A stretch of DNA of 64,000 nucleotides from Bagarius yarrelli (GCA_005784505.1 VCAZ01000124.1:892532-956531), one strand, 5' to 3'; positions 34,026 through 45,894 are shown, counted from the first letter of the stretch. Notes: generated by a model from the sequence alone, not told the origin. Translations and numbers: made by a program.

Positions 34026-36104
34026 AGCCACAGGAGTCACAAGCCAGTGACTTCGGTGCCAGTCCCAAGCCTGAATAAATAGAGAGGGTTGTGTCAGAAA
34101 GGGCATCCGACGTAAAACTTTGCCAAATCCAAGTATGCGAATCATCCGTCAGAATTTTATAACAGATCGGTCGAGGCCTGGGTTAACAACGACCGCCACC
34201 GGCCCGGAAATTAGGCTACTGTTGGTCAAAGGAGGAGAGGAGAAGGATGTGTGAATAGACAGAAAGAGAGGGGAAAAGGCAAGAGCGTAGGACTAAGAAT
34301 AGGGATGCTGAATGTTGGGACAATGACAGGGAAAGGTCAAAAGCTGGTTGAGAGAAGGAATGCGGATATATTGTGTGTACAGGAGACCAGGTGGAAGGGT
34401 AGCAAGGCTCATAGTATTGGATCGGGATTTAAGTTGTTTTATCATTGTGTGGATAATAGGAAAAATGGGGTAGGAGTGATCCTGAAAGAGGAGTTTGTGA
34501 AGAATGTTCTGAAGATGAAAAGAGTGTCAGACAGGGTGATGAGTCTGAAGTTAGAAATGTAGGGGTTGATGGGGAATGTTGTAAGTGGTTATGCCCCACA
34601 AGTAGGTTGTTAGTTAGAAGAGAAGAAAAGGTTCTGGCATGAGTTAGATGGCGTAATGGCGAGTATTCCCAGAGGAGAGAGAAAGTAGTGATAGGCCTAG
34701 ACTTTATTGGACATGTTGGTGAGGGAAACAGAGGTGATGAGGAAATGTTGGGCAGGTTTGGAATCAGGGAAAGGAACAGTGAAGGACAGATGATAGTAGA
34801 CTTTGCTAAAAGGATGAAGATGGCTGTGGTAAATATTTTTTTTCAAAAAGAGTGGAGCATATAGTGACTTATAAGAGCGGAGGAAGGAGCACACAGGTAG
34901 ATTACTTCTTATGTAGACAAAGCAAACTGAAAGAGATTGGTGACTGTAAGCTGTTACTACCAGGTGTGTCATATGGAAGCTGGAAAGATGATAAGAAGAC
35001 TTGGTGGTGGAATGAGGAAGTTCAAGATAGTATACAGAGGAAGAGATTAGCCAAGAAGAAGTGGGGCATGGAAAAGAATGAGGAAAGTAGACAGGAATAC
35101 AAGGATTTGCAGCACAAAGTGAAAAGGGAAGTGGCTAAGGCCAAGCAGAAGGCATATGATGAGTTGTATACTAAGTTAGACACTAGAGAAGGACTTGTAC
35201 AGGTTAGAAATGTAGAGGAATCGTGATGGAAAGGAGGTTAGGGTTATTAAGGATCGAGATGGAAATGTGCTCACAAGTGAGGAAAGTGAAAATGTACTTT
35301 AAAGTGTTGCAGAATGAGGAAAATAAGAGGGGAGAGGTTAGAAGGGTAGAAGATGGTAATAAATAAGTTGAACAAAAGTTACCACAAAGATGACAAATGA
35401 CAAGAGTTGGAAAAGTGGTTGGTCCTGATGAAATACCAGTGGAGATGTGGAAATGTTCAGGAGAGACAGCAGTGGAATTTCCTACTAGGTTGTTTAACAG
35501 GATTTTAGTGAGTGAGAAGATGCCTGAGGAATGAAGGAGGAGTTGCAACAACTACATAATCATAAAGTTAATAAGTCATACAATGAAGGTGTGGGAAAGA
35601 GTAGTGGAAGCTACTCAGTAGGTCAGACAGAGGAGTTCAAAGTGGAGGTGGGACTGCAATCAGGATCAGCTCTGAGTCCCTTCTGTTTGCTGGTGATAGA
35701 TCGTTTGACAGACAAGGTCAAACAGGTCTCCTTGGACCATGATGTTTGCAGATGACATTGTGGATCTGAAGTGAGAACATGGAGCAGGTGGAGGAAAAAC
35801 CTGGAGAGGTGGGAGGTTTGGCTCTGAAGAGAAGAGAATGAAAGTCATTCGTAGCAAGACAAGTACATTGTGTTTAAATGAAAGAGAGGTAAGTGGAACA
35901 GTAAGATTACAGGGCAAATAGGTAAAGAAGGTACACGAGTTTAAGTACTTGGGGTTGACAGTCCAGAGCAATGGAAAGTGTGTAAAAGAGGTAAAAAATC
36001 AAGTACAGGCAGGTTTGGAATGGGTGGAGAAACAGGTCAGGAGCGATGTGTGACAGGAGAAAATCAGCTTAAATTAAGGGAAGGGTGTACAAAGACAGTG
36101 TTAA

Positions 36105-36210
36105 AACTAGCTATGATGTATGGTTTAGAGACAGTGATGGAGACCAGCTATGATGTATGGTTTAAGACAGTGGTGAGACCAGCTATGTGTATGGTTTAGA
36201 GACAGTGACG
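36105..36210 (+). repeat. Three tandem copies of the 36-bp LINE unit
   Basis: TAGCTATGATGTATGGTTTA appears, followed by AGACAGTG, and the unit is repeated nearly three times in a row. This is the same unit that makes up the 2.2-kb array at 15.1-17.3 kb, here in LINE sense orientation. Confidence 0.85.
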
Positions 36211-36239
36211 CTGAGGAAAAACAGGTGACAGGGCTGGAG

Positions 36240-36650
36240 GTAGCAGAAGCTGAGGATGTTGAGGTTTTTTTTGGGATTTTTGGAGTGAAGAGGTTGGACA
36301 AGATTAGTTCATTGGGGGATGCTCATGTTTTGGGGGGAAAAGTCAGGGAAGCCAGGTTAAGGTGGTTTGGACATGTACAGAGGAGGGATAGTGAATATTA
36401 ATAGGAAGATGTTAGAAATGAAGCTAGCAGAGCTGAGCTGAGGTACAGAGCTGAGGGATGTTGAGGTTTTTTTTTGGGAGTGAAGAGGTTGGACAAGATT
36501 AGTTCATCGGGGGATGGCTCATGTTTTGGGGGAAAAGTCAGGGACCAGGGGAAGCCAGGAAGCCGGTTAAAGGTGGTTTGGACATGTACAGAGAGTGATA
36601 GTGATATATTAATAGGAAGATGTTAGAAATGAAGCTACCAGGCAGAAGGT
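36240..36650 (+). repeat. Tandem duplication of about 200 bp within LINE copy 2
   Basis: GATGTTGAGGTTTTTTTTGG to GAAATGAAGCTAGCAG (36255-36428) recurs from 36458 to 36640, with GAGGTTGGACAAGATTAGTT and GGTTTGGACATGTACAGA in both halves. Confidence 0.8.
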
Positions 36651-36837
36651 AAAGAGGAAGACTAAAGAGGGGTATATGGATGCATAAACGAGGACATGAA
36701 GTTTGTGGGTGTGGAGTGAAGAGGACGTAGAGAATAGGGTTAGGTGGAGACAGATGATTCGCTGTGGCGCCCCCTAAAAGGGAACAGCCGAAAGGAAGAA
36801 GAAGAAAAATATTATCTATTCAGAAAATGATTTGGCC

Positions 36838-37330
36838 GGTTAATGATGTAACAATATCCTAGACTGTGATGTGGTTGTGGATTAGATGAAACATTTCGAA
36901 TATGATGTAACATTGTGCAATGCATGTTTTATTATCCCTTATAGTAATATCATTTTCCAGGATAGTGTAGATTTACATTATCCAAAAGAATTATGTAACA
37001 TTATCCAGAACAAGGATGTAAAATTATTTAAGATACTGGATATTACATTATCCAAAATAGTCAAAAAATTATAGGATCTGATATTACAATATCCTGATAT
37101 TGATGTAACATTATCTAATAGTGATGTAACATTACCAGGATATTGATGAAATATTCCAGGATAGCAATGTTTAATTATGTATTATAGCTATATAGTATTG
37201 TACTACAATATTATAGAGGATAGTGAGAGAGCTGTTTTCCCAGGATAATCTTTAGACAAATCCCAGAATAATAATATGACAATCTCAAAAATTGTGTGGT
37301 TTTTAATTAATAGCAATGTAACAGTATAAT
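36838..37330 (+). repeat. Diverged ~23-bp minisatellite (GATGTAACATTATCCAGAAT)
   Basis: Irregular repeats of GATGTAACATTATCCA with spacers such as GGATAGT; individual units have drifted strongly. Non-coding. Confidence 0.55.
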
Positions 37331-38370
37331 GATGTTATCTATTTTTAGTTCTTGTTAAACCATCACCCACACCAAAGTAAGGTACTCGTACCTCAAGGAG
37401 ATGGCATTATTCTGCATCACCTCGCTCCTTCATAAGTTCCACTATATCCTGGCTCTGACTCCTCAGGTGTATCTATGAAAAAAAATATGTTACGACAGCC
37501 AGTCATGCCTTGACAAAGTCCTACATCAATTGTCTCTCACGTCGTTCCTGATGCCAGCAAACGCGGCCCATCATTTACTGCATAGGCTCACCGGTGTGTG
37601 CCACGCCACAGTGATCACTAATCTTTAAAGGCTTTATTCACTACCGAACAGACCAAAGTCATCAGTGCAGTCACACCTGGGAGCATACTGAGCACCCACT
37701 TAGCATCAAATGCGAATCACTGCAGATATGCCCGTTCAGCCGGGCGGCGACGTCGTGAGGTAGACCTAAGCTGAATGTCTTGCGCCTAAGCGTGGGTCAG
37801 ACGAACCGCTTTCAGCAAACTACGTGTACAAGCGCCTACACTACAACAATCACACAAAGGTTGATAATAATCTGTAAGAAAATACATAAGACATTTGAGA
37901 TAAACAGCGGCTGTATTTAAGCTGCCGTGTCAGGGGGGGGTCAACACACATACGCCACAAAATAGCCATCGTAAAGGTAAGTAAGAGTCAATGCACAGTT
38001 ATCAACTATATCGAAAATACGTATTACAAGCATTACAGATAAGGATAACAACTGGAGATAATTACTCAGTCCAAATAACAGAGCCCGTTTCCAGATTGAA
38101 AGCAATTTTGCATTTCATATGTAATTCAATTTCCCACAGTATGGAGAGAGAGCACAGAATACAAGCTGCCGTCCACAGTGCCCAAAACCACCAGAACTGG
38201 TTTCTGATGTGGTATTAGTGTGCTTCAATGGCCAGACAACTCACCTGGCCTTGAGAAGAGAAGAACAGAAGAAGCTATAGAGTATTGACAGGAGGAGGAA
38301 GAGGGACACCAGATCACAACAATACAGACGAAGATAAAGGAGGCATCAAAGCGATCTGGGCTTTTATACA
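37331..38370. other. Unassigned block, locally CpG-rich
   Basis: No repeat recognised. 37700-37830 holds a CpG-containing patch (CCGGGCGGCGACGTCGTGAG). The frames of 75-84 codons at 37991-38539 have no domain that I know. Confidence 0.3.
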
Positions 38371-38470
38371 CCTCAGCATGCCACAGGCTGATTCCTCCAT
38401 GCCACCACGTACCAATGCAGTAATTTGTGCAAAAGAGACCAGCCTAATTTACGTGCTCAATGAACATTGC
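38371..38470 (+). mobile_element. Tc1-like transposase end fragment
   Basis: CATGCCACAGGCTGATTCCT, CCATGCCACCACG and AATGCAGTAATTTGTGCAAA correspond to the last codons (Q-HRLI-SMPRR-EAVI-AKG) of a Tc1 subfamily. Only about 100 bases remain. Confidence 0.55.
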
Positions 38471-39500
38471 TTAAATGTCTTTGTATGTTGTAGCATTAAT
38501 AATTTCTTTACGGAACTAACTCAACACTGTGCAGCATAACAATGTCTCGAGCCCATGATACTCTGTGTTTATTCAGTGAAGACTCCTGTTCAGATTCTAT
38601 TCTATCGACCCAAATTTAACGACGCCTGTGGATGTACTGGACCCTGACTAACCCCATACCTAAGGTCACTAACATAGCGTCTGACCTCACTAGTACATGG
38701 AGCTGATAAACACAAATCACACATGTCACATGACAATCTAGTGGAAAACTGCACAGACTTTGCAGGTAATTATAGAGGAACGTGAGAACACATTTGGAAT
38801 AATAAACAAAGCCACAGGTAGTCATTCGTTCAAATTCTAAATACATCTCGTTTATATCCGTTTGCTTTGCTGTATGCAGATAAAATGTAATAAGTTGGGA
38901 TGATATAACTTAGCCAGAATATTATATAAAACATTATCCAGAATGGCGCATGGGAAATTAGTGGTTACACTGTTCTTGCTACGAAGACTCCTGGGTTTGA
39001 TTTGGGCGTCAGCCTTTTTGTGTAGAGTTGCATGTTTCCGTACCAAGCAAAACGTAGCACTACTGATGGCGATCTAAATGATGTGGTGTGTGGGTGGCCC
39101 TAGTGAACTGCAACCTCCCTCTGTCCCCTCTGCCTTTCCCCTTTCAGAGATGGTGGGATAAGTTCACTCAATCCCTGTACCCCGATTAGTGAATAATCAT
39201 TCTAGAAAGTAATGACTTAATGCTGAATAATGAATGAATTAATAATTTTCATTGTGTAAAATGATCCAGGTTTAGAATGTAACTTCTGGGTTAAAAATGT
39301 AAAAATGACCAGAATAAAATTTCATCTTATTTAGAACAGTGATATATCAATCATGGAAATAATGGTGTTATATTTTCTAAAATCTTTTAATATGCAATTA
39401 TTTATATAACTAGGATAAAAAAACAATTGTTGTTTAGGTCATTAAATTTTAACAACATCCGTTTGGGTCATCTTGAGAGAGAGTTTAGCATGTGTATATA
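38471..39500. other. Unassigned sequence
   Basis: No supported feature; small frames only. Confidence 0.4.
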
Positions 39501-39504
39501 GGAA

Positions 39505-40440
39505 ACCATAGGTCTAATGGAGTGCGGAGTCTCACAAGGCTCAATTCTTCTGCCACTTCTGTTTATGCTACCACTGTATCCAGCTATGCAATGATACCCA
39601 GTTTACCTTTCCTTATTGGCAAATGACTACAGCATTATTGACTCCCTTTGCAAATGCATTAATGAAATTAATAGTTGGATGTGACAAAACCTTTTTTAGT
39701 TAAACAAGGATAAAACTGATGTCATTAATTTTAGAAATAAAAATCACATTCATAAGGTGAATGCAGACCTTGACTCTGAGGCTCAAATTAAAAATTAAGT
39801 CAGGAATCACCCAAAAACATTACTAGAAATCAGGGTTTTTACAGTCAAGATCTTCCCATAATACCATTAGACATCTGCAGCTCATACAGAACACTGACTC
39901 CAGGATTCTGACTAAAACCAGAAAATCTGATCTAATCTCACCGGTCCTCATGTCATTACACTGACAGACTGTTACATATAGGATTGATTTTAAAATACTG
40001 TTACTTGTTTATATTTCAGTCAGTGGCTGGTAGGACCTAATCCATTGCATATATGCAATCAGATCAATTAGACCAAGTTAGCCTAACAAACCAAAAGTTC
40101 ACTGTAAACATTAGAATCTGATTTTAATTATTTTATGCAGCCTGCAGTTGGAACCAGCTTTCAGAAGAGATCAGATATGTTCAATCATTAGCCATCTTTA
40201 AATCCAAAATCAAATTAATAACACATCTGTTTAGTTCTGCATGTACTGAATGAGAACCGAGAGACATCCAAATTGACTACAGTCATTTTATATTCTTAAT
40301 TGTTTTCATTCATTTTAATTCTTTGTTTTTATTTTTACTTTCTGTTTTTACTGTTGTAATTTAATGATTATTTTGATTTCTCTTCTAAAAAGGAGTTTAA
40401 ATTACAGCTGTAAATGTACTATATAAATAAACTTGCCTTG
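39505..40440 (+). mobile_element. L2-type LINE fragment, reverse transcriptase onward
   Basis: GVSQGSILLPLLFM near 39525-39565 is RT motif B and its following helix; LNKDKTDVINF near 39700-39733 follows, with the ADD region degraded. Then come an LITxxRKSDLISPVL-like stretch near 39900-39950 and an AWNQLSEEIR-like end near 40150-40170. The tail ATGTACTATATAAATAAACT is at 40415-40434. Stops throughout. Confidence 0.65.
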
Positions 40441-40462
40441 GGAGGGTTTTTTTTTGTTGCAG

Positions 40463-40512
40463 GATGATGATGATGATGATGATGATGATAATGATGATAA
40501 TGATGATGAAGA
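40463..40512 (+). repeat. (GAT)n microsatellite
   Basis: Long GAT run with some GATAAT interruptions. Confidence 0.9.
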
Positions 40513-41124
40513 AGATAATAATGATGGTGACGTTGAAGTGCAGAATTATGCAGAATCAAGCTGAGTGTTGACCAGCATGTTGATGAAACAATCATCCAGG
40601 ATCAATAATTACACAGGACTCAAAACTCTTTATCTTTCAGGTGATTTTGGCTTCAGAGGGAATTCCAGGTAAATGATCGACATATCCAGTGTCCAGCCTA
40701 CAGATTGTCTACACTAATTGGTCTAGTTTTACTGTAATTTTGTCTTCTGAAGTCCAGCTGCAGAGTCCACAGCCCCATGTGATGTAAGGGGTTGTATGTG
40801 TACCTGGAAGGACATGTCTCCGTTAGTTTAACAAGGTTGTGTGTAAGTGCTGCCTGAGGACCTCTTATCTGGTACGAATAAAGAGGAACAACAAACAGGG
40901 TTTGATCGATTCAAGACAAAACACACACATGCGCGCGCACACACACAAGCATCCTTACAGTATTTCAATAATACCAAAATAAATAATAAAATTATTTTGA
41001 GAACATCACACACAGTTATCTGCCCTAATGAGACTTGTAAGAGGCTAAAGTCTAATGAGAAAGAGTGAGTACGTGTGTGTGTAGGAGGTGGAGCTCCATC
41101 CCTCCTCCCGTCTTCTCCTGAATC
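40513..41124. other. Unassigned sequence upstream of the candidate exon
   Basis: Contains a short CA/GCGC stretch near 40920-40950; no gene recognised. Confidence 0.4.
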
Positions 41125-41285
41125 TATAAATAAAACCCATCTCCTCTCTCAGACCTCATACTCTCAGGTTCCTCTTGTGCACAAACACTGGAGGATTTTA
41201 AAAATATTGATTTAAAATATTTCTATTATTTTAAATTAAACAAACTTGTTTGGTGAACTTCACTTCAAATGTGACGGCTGTTCAG
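41125..41285 (+). promoter_or_regulatory. Candidate TATA promoter, non-coding first exon and splice donor
   Basis: TATAAATA at 41125-41132 is followed 25-30 bases later by a pyrimidine-rich initiator-like stretch near 41150-41160. About 125 bases further on, TTCAG|GTGAGTAAG gives a near-consensus 5' splice site with its GT at 41286-41287. The implied exon has no real reading frame: its ATG at 41269 is immediately followed by TGA, a start-stop element. The next gene on this strand is mc5r, whose candidate acceptor lies 15.7 kb downstream, so this could be its 5' leader exon. It could also belong to an unseen gene or be chance. Confidence 0.35.
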
Positions 41286-41454
41286 GTGAGTAAGAGATAT
41301 TTAGTTGTGTGTCAATGTGTTGCCTTGGTAACGTGTAAAGTGTAAAGACATGAAAATAAATAAAAAATATTTTTACCTGGACAGGTTATTATTTAAAAAA
41401 ATACTAATTTTATTATTATCAAATATTTACCTCAGGAGTTTATTACACTAAATC

Positions 41455-41821
41455 CTCAGTCTGTGGCAAATTTTATCTTATGGAAATTTTAGTCTGTGGT
41501 AAATTTTATTTTAAGGCAAATTTTAGTTTGTACATTACAGTCTGTGGTAAATTCCAGTCTTTGATAAATTTGATTCTGAGGTCAATTTTAGTCTGTGGTA
41601 AATTATTTCTGATATAAACTTAATTCTGAGGTACATTACAGCCTATGATAAATTTCAGTCTGTAGTAAATTTTATTCGAAGATAAATTTCAGTCTGTGAT
41701 AAATTTTATTCGAAGATAAAGTTCAGTCTGTGATAAATTTTAGTCTGTGATGAATTTTATTCAGATGTAAATTTTATTTTGTGGTAAATTTCAGTCTTTG
41801 GTAAATTTTAGTCTGTAATCG
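41455..41821 (+). repeat. 17-bp minisatellite, left half
   Basis: Diverged units of GGTAAATTTCAGTCTGT (17 bases). The array continues at 44211 after the LINE insertion. Confidence 0.85.
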
Positions 41822-44210
41822 AGCCACAGGGGTTTTGGTGCCAGTCCCAAGCCTGGATAAATAAGGAGGGTTGTGTCAGGAAGGGCATCTAACGTCAAAC
41901 TTTGCCAAATCCAAATACAGAATTTCATAGCGGATCGGTCGAGGCCTGGGAAAAAATTGAGCTACTGTTGGTCAAAGGAGGAGAGGAGGAGGGGAAAGAA
42001 AGGCAAGAGTGTTGGGGTCAGAATAAGGATGCTGAATGTTGGGACAATGGCAGGGAAAATTTGGCAGAGAGCTGGTGGATATGATGGAGCGAAGGAAGGC
42101 AGATATATTGTGTGTACAGGAGACCAGGTGTAAGGGTAGCAAGACTTGTAGTATTGGATCAGGATTCAAGTTTTATCATGGTGTGGATAGGAGGAGAAAT
42201 GGGGTAGGGGTGACCCTGAAAGACGAGTTTGTGAAGAATGTCCTGGGGCTGATAGAGTGTCAGACAGGGTGATGAGCCTGAAGTTAAAAATTGAGGGGCT
42301 GATGCTGAATGTTGTAAGTGGTTATGCCCCACAAGTAGGTTGTGAGTTAGAAGAGAAAAATAGGTTCTGGGGTGAGTTAGATGAGGTAATCTTGAGTATT
42401 CCCAGAGGAGAGAGAGTAGTGATAGGTGCAGACATGTTGGTGAGGGAAACAGAGGTGATAAGGAAGTGTTGGGCAGGTTTGGAGTCAGGGAAAGGAACAG
42501 TGAAGGACAGATGATAATAGACTTTGCTAAGAGGATGGAGATTGTTGTGGTAAATACTATTTTCCAGAAGAGAGAGGAGCATACAGTCACTCATAAGAGC
42601 AGAGGAAGGAGCACACAGGTAGATAACATCTTATGTAGACAAAGCAAACTGAAAGAGATTAGTGACTGTAAAGTTGTGGTGGGAGAGAGTGTATGTTGGT
42701 CTGGAAGAAGAAGAGATCAAAGGTAGAAAAAAACAACATGGCGGAAGCTTAAAAAGAAAGAATACTGTGAAGAATTTAGACAGGAGTTGAAACAGGCTCC
42801 CGGCGGTCAGTTAGATGAATGGCAAACTACAGCAGAAGTGATCAGGGAGACAGGAAGAAAGGTGCTAGGTGTGTCATATGGAAGGAAGAAAGAAGATACA
42901 GAGACTTGGTGGTGGAATAAGAAAGTTCAGGATAGTATAAAGAGGAAGAGGTTAGCCCTGGACGTGAAAAGGACTGAGGAAATTAGACAGAAATACCAGG
43001 ATTTGTGGCACAGAGTTAAGAGGGAAGTGGCTAAAACCAAGCAGAAGGCATATGATGAGTTGTACACTAGGTTAGACACTAGAGAAGGATTTGTACAGGT
43101 TAGCAAGGTAGAGGGATCGTGATGGGAAGGATGTGCAGCAGGTTAGGGTTATTAAGGATCGAGATGGAAAGGTGCTCACAAGTGAGGAAAGAATACAGAG
43201 AAGATAGAAGGAGTACTTTGAAGTGTTGATGAATGAGGAAAATGAGAGGGAGAAAAGAGTAGAAGAGCTAAACAATGTGGAGCAGGAAGTTCAAAAGATT
43301 AGTACATAGGATGGCTAGTACATAGGATTAGTTAACTTTAAAGAGGATAAAAAGAGGAAAGGCAGTTGGTCCTGATGAGATACCAGTGAAGGTGTGGTAA
43401 TATCTTGGAAAGGCAGCAGTGGAATTTCTTACTAGATTGTTTAACAGGATTTTAGTAAGTGAGAAGATGCCTAAGAAATAGAGGAGGAGTCTAATGCAAC
43501 AACTACAGATGCATAAAGTTTATGAGTCACACAATGAAAGTATGGGAAAGAGTAGTGGTAGATATTTGTGAGCATAATTATGGCTTTATGCCCAGAAGGA
43601 AATGCAATCTTTGCTCTGAGAATGCTAATGGAGAGGTACAGAGATGGTCGTAGGGAGCTGCATTGTGTTTTTGTAGACCTGGTTGACATTCCAGAGCAAT
43701 GGAGAGGGTGTAAAAGCGGTAAAGAAGCGAGTACAGGAATTGATGTGTGACAGAAGAATATCAGCTAGTATCACGGAAGGTGTACAAGACAGTGGTAAGA
43801 CCAGCTATGATGTATGGTTTAGAGGTGCTGAGGAAGAGACAGGTGGCAAAGCTGGAAGAAGCATAGATGAAGATGATGAGGTTTTCTTTTGGAGTGATGA
43901 GGTTAGACAGGATTAGGAGCGAGTTTATTAGGGGGATGCCTCATATTAGATGTTTTGGGTCAGGAGAACAGATTAAGGTGGTTTGGACATGTACAGAGGA
44001 GGGATAGTGAATATATTGGTAGAAGGATGTTAGAAATGAAGGTACCAGGAAGAAGGCAAAGAGGAAGAGCAAAGAGAAGGTATATGGATGCGATAAACGA
44101 GGACATGAAGTTAGTGTGTGTGAGTGAAGAGGATGTAGAGAATAGGGTTGGGTGGAGACAGATGATTCGCTGTGGCCACTCCTAAAAGGGAACAGCCGAA
44201 AGGAGAAGAA
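41822..44210 (+). mobile_element. RTE-clade LINE copy 3, sense, inserted in the 17-bp array
   Basis: Begins GAGCCACAGGGGTTTTGGTG and ends AACAGCCGAAAGGAGAAGAA. Endonuclease is readable across 42010-42700 in shifting frames: ADILCVQETRCKGSK, RNGVGVTLKDEFVKNVLG, LNVVSGYAPQVGCELEEKNR, ERVVIGAD and GRSTQVDNILCRQSKLKEI. The linker 42787-43122 is open for 111 codons (ETWWWNKKVQDSIKRKRL, KREVAKTKQKAYDELYTRLD). RT is mostly deleted; ALRMLMERYRDG and LHCVFVDLVDI remain near 43610-43690. The end keeps RPAMMYGLE near 43800-43830 and RLRWFGHVQRRDSEYIGRRM near 43970-44030. Longer coding remnants than copy 2, but dead. Confidence 0.9.
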
Positions 44211-44350
44211 GGTAAATTTCAGTCTGTGGTAAATTTTAGTCTGAGGTAAATTTCAGTTTATGGTAAATTTCAGTCTGTGATAAATTTTAGTCTGAGGTAA
44301 ATTTCAATTTATGGTAAATTTCAGTCTGTGATAAATTTTAGTCTGAGGTA
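44211..44350 (+). repeat. 17-bp minisatellite, right half, with a 51-bp higher-order unit
   Basis: Eight clean 17-base units cycle through three types ending CAGTCTGT, TAGTCTGA and CAGTTTAT (or CAATTTAT), giving a 51-base higher-order period. Confidence 0.85.
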
Positions 44351-44800
44351 AAGAAATCACATCATAATATCATAAATAAATAAAACAATATCATATCATA
44401 AATAAATAAAACAAACACTTTAAAGAAATCACTCTTAACAGCAAGCCAGGACTGATAGAAGGCAAATGATGGTGAAATTGCTTGCAAATCATAGCAAATA
44501 ACTGAAGATAATTATTGGACACTTCTATCCTTTAAATAGCATCTAACTGCTCTTTATCTCTAGATATCTTAAGAACGAATTTTATGTAAAATGTCAGTAA
44601 TTATGTCATTATGTCATTATAAACTGTCAGAGAGAGAGCGACAAAGAAAGCAAGAAATACAGCGCCGTTCGTTTGACCAAGAAACAAAGGAACAATGAAG
44701 ACAAGAGTGGAAAAAAAGCAAGGAAAAAGTGAAAAGGTTTAGGAAACAAAGTAATAAAGTAAGAATGCTGAACAATTTGACAGAAAGTAAATCTCATCCA
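44351..44800. other. Unassigned sequence
   Basis: AT-rich, no supported feature. Confidence 0.4.
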
Positions 44801-44945
44801 GAGTGACTTACATTTATTTTATTTATATAACGGAGCAGTTAAGGGTTAAGGGCTTTACTACCCAGCAGTGTCAGCTTGGGGTGCTGGGAATTAATCCCAC
44901 AATCTTCCAGTTAAAACCATCAAGCACTGAGCTACCAGCTCCCTA
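44800..44945 (-). repeat. tRNA-derived SINE, antisense
   Basis: AGTTAAGGGTTAAGGGCTTT, GTGCTGGGAATTAATCCC and GCACTGAGCTACCAGCTCCC. Confidence 0.65.
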
Positions 44946-45009
44946 AAATAAATAAATAAATAACATCTACAGCACTGTGTTTAAGCTGGTGGCAAACCAA
45001 CAGTCTTAC

Positions 45010-45565
45010 GAGTCTGATCTCCTCTTTGACCACTGTAGTAACTACTGACAATCGATTATTTCTTTCCTCACATGTTCCTCACAACTTGACACAATCCTGC
45101 AGTTCATCCTCCACTACAGCAATAGGATTTGACCATTCTTGTCTATTCATTTTGTTGTGCAGTTTCTTGTCATTTCTAAATTAGACTACTGCAACTCGCT
45201 CCTGGCAGGTCTTCTTATAAGTGCAATTTGTCCTCAGCAGAAGTTTTTTTACGCCTTCCAATTTTTCGCAACCCATCAATGTCAGAAGTGGAATGAACTT
45301 CCCATCAGTGTCAGAATAGCAGAGACACTGACTGTCTTCAAGAGACGATTGAAGACCCAACTGTTTCTAAAATACATAGCACTTAATATTAAATATCAAC
45401 AAAACAAAAACATTTAATCAAATTAAAAACACTTAATTAACGCAGCTTGTTCCAACAGTTTTTTGGGTTGTTACACTTTGTTTTGTGATCTAGGTCTAGT
45501 ACTGAGCTGCTCAATGACTCAAAGCACTTTTGTACATCGTTAAATGATGCAAATGTAAACGTCTA
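45010..45565 (+). mobile_element. L2/CR1-type LINE 3' end
   Basis: KLDYCNSLLAGL near 45175-45215, then a deletion, then WNELPISVRIAETLTVFKRR near 45290-45350 and a non-coding tail with CAATGACTCAAAGCACTTTT. Same family as 975-1785 and 20285-20800. A 92-codon frame joins the two coding pieces by chance. Confidence 0.7.
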
Positions 45566-45584
45566 AAAGCACTGCTGTTGTTAC

Positions 45585-45695
45585 ACACACACACACACAC
45601 AAGGATACGTAGATGTATAGAGACAGAAAGTGAAAAAGAGCAAGATAGTGTGTGTGTGTGTGTGTGTGTGAAAGAGAGAGAGAGAGAGAGAGAAT
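45585..45695. repeat. Compound microsatellite: (AC)n, (TG)n, (AG)n
   Basis: AC run near 45585-45601, TG run near 45649-45671 and AG run near 45675-45693. The AC and TG runs are mutually complementary. Confidence 0.85.
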
Positions 45696-45894
45696 GTATG
45701 TGAGAAAGCATGCTTAAAAATTCAGGGTGATGCACTGAGACTTTTGGGTAATTTACCAAACACAGAAGAAGGTACATTTCCATTTTGTTTTGAGTTTGTG
45801 CAACGAAAGAACTCTCTCCCTAATCATTTTCTCTCTCCCTTCTTTCTTTTTTTCCATATTTCTATTATTTCTTTACATATTCCAGTTAAGGGGA

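Larger units (their letters stand above)
34026..36806 (+). mobile_element. RTE-clade LINE copy 2, sense, pseudogenised
   Basis: Starts at AGCCACAGGAGTCACAAGCC and ends AACAGCCGAAAGGAAGAAG. The endonuclease start is open for 103 codons (34251-34562): GMLNVGTMTGKG, ADILCVQETRWKGSKA and GVGVILKEEFVKNVL. A fragment at 34852-35226 has GRSTQVDYFLCRQ and KVKREVAKAKQKAYDELYT. Reverse transcriptase survives only in pieces: VGLQSGSALSP near 35650-35680 and FADDIV near 35744-35761, the catalytic double aspartate. The C-terminal part has RPAM-YGLET near 36110-36200, then WFGHVQRRDSEY-like codons. Many frameshifts; deletions between 34930 and 34970 and elsewhere. Its late part carries two local duplications. 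Not mobile on its own. Confidence 0.85.

Noticed and set aside
37991..38539. 75- and 84-codon frames as exons
   Set aside because: The second overlaps a Tc1 end, and neither has splice or domain support.
45139..45417. 92-codon frame as a gene
   Set aside because: It joins two parts of a LINE across a deletion.
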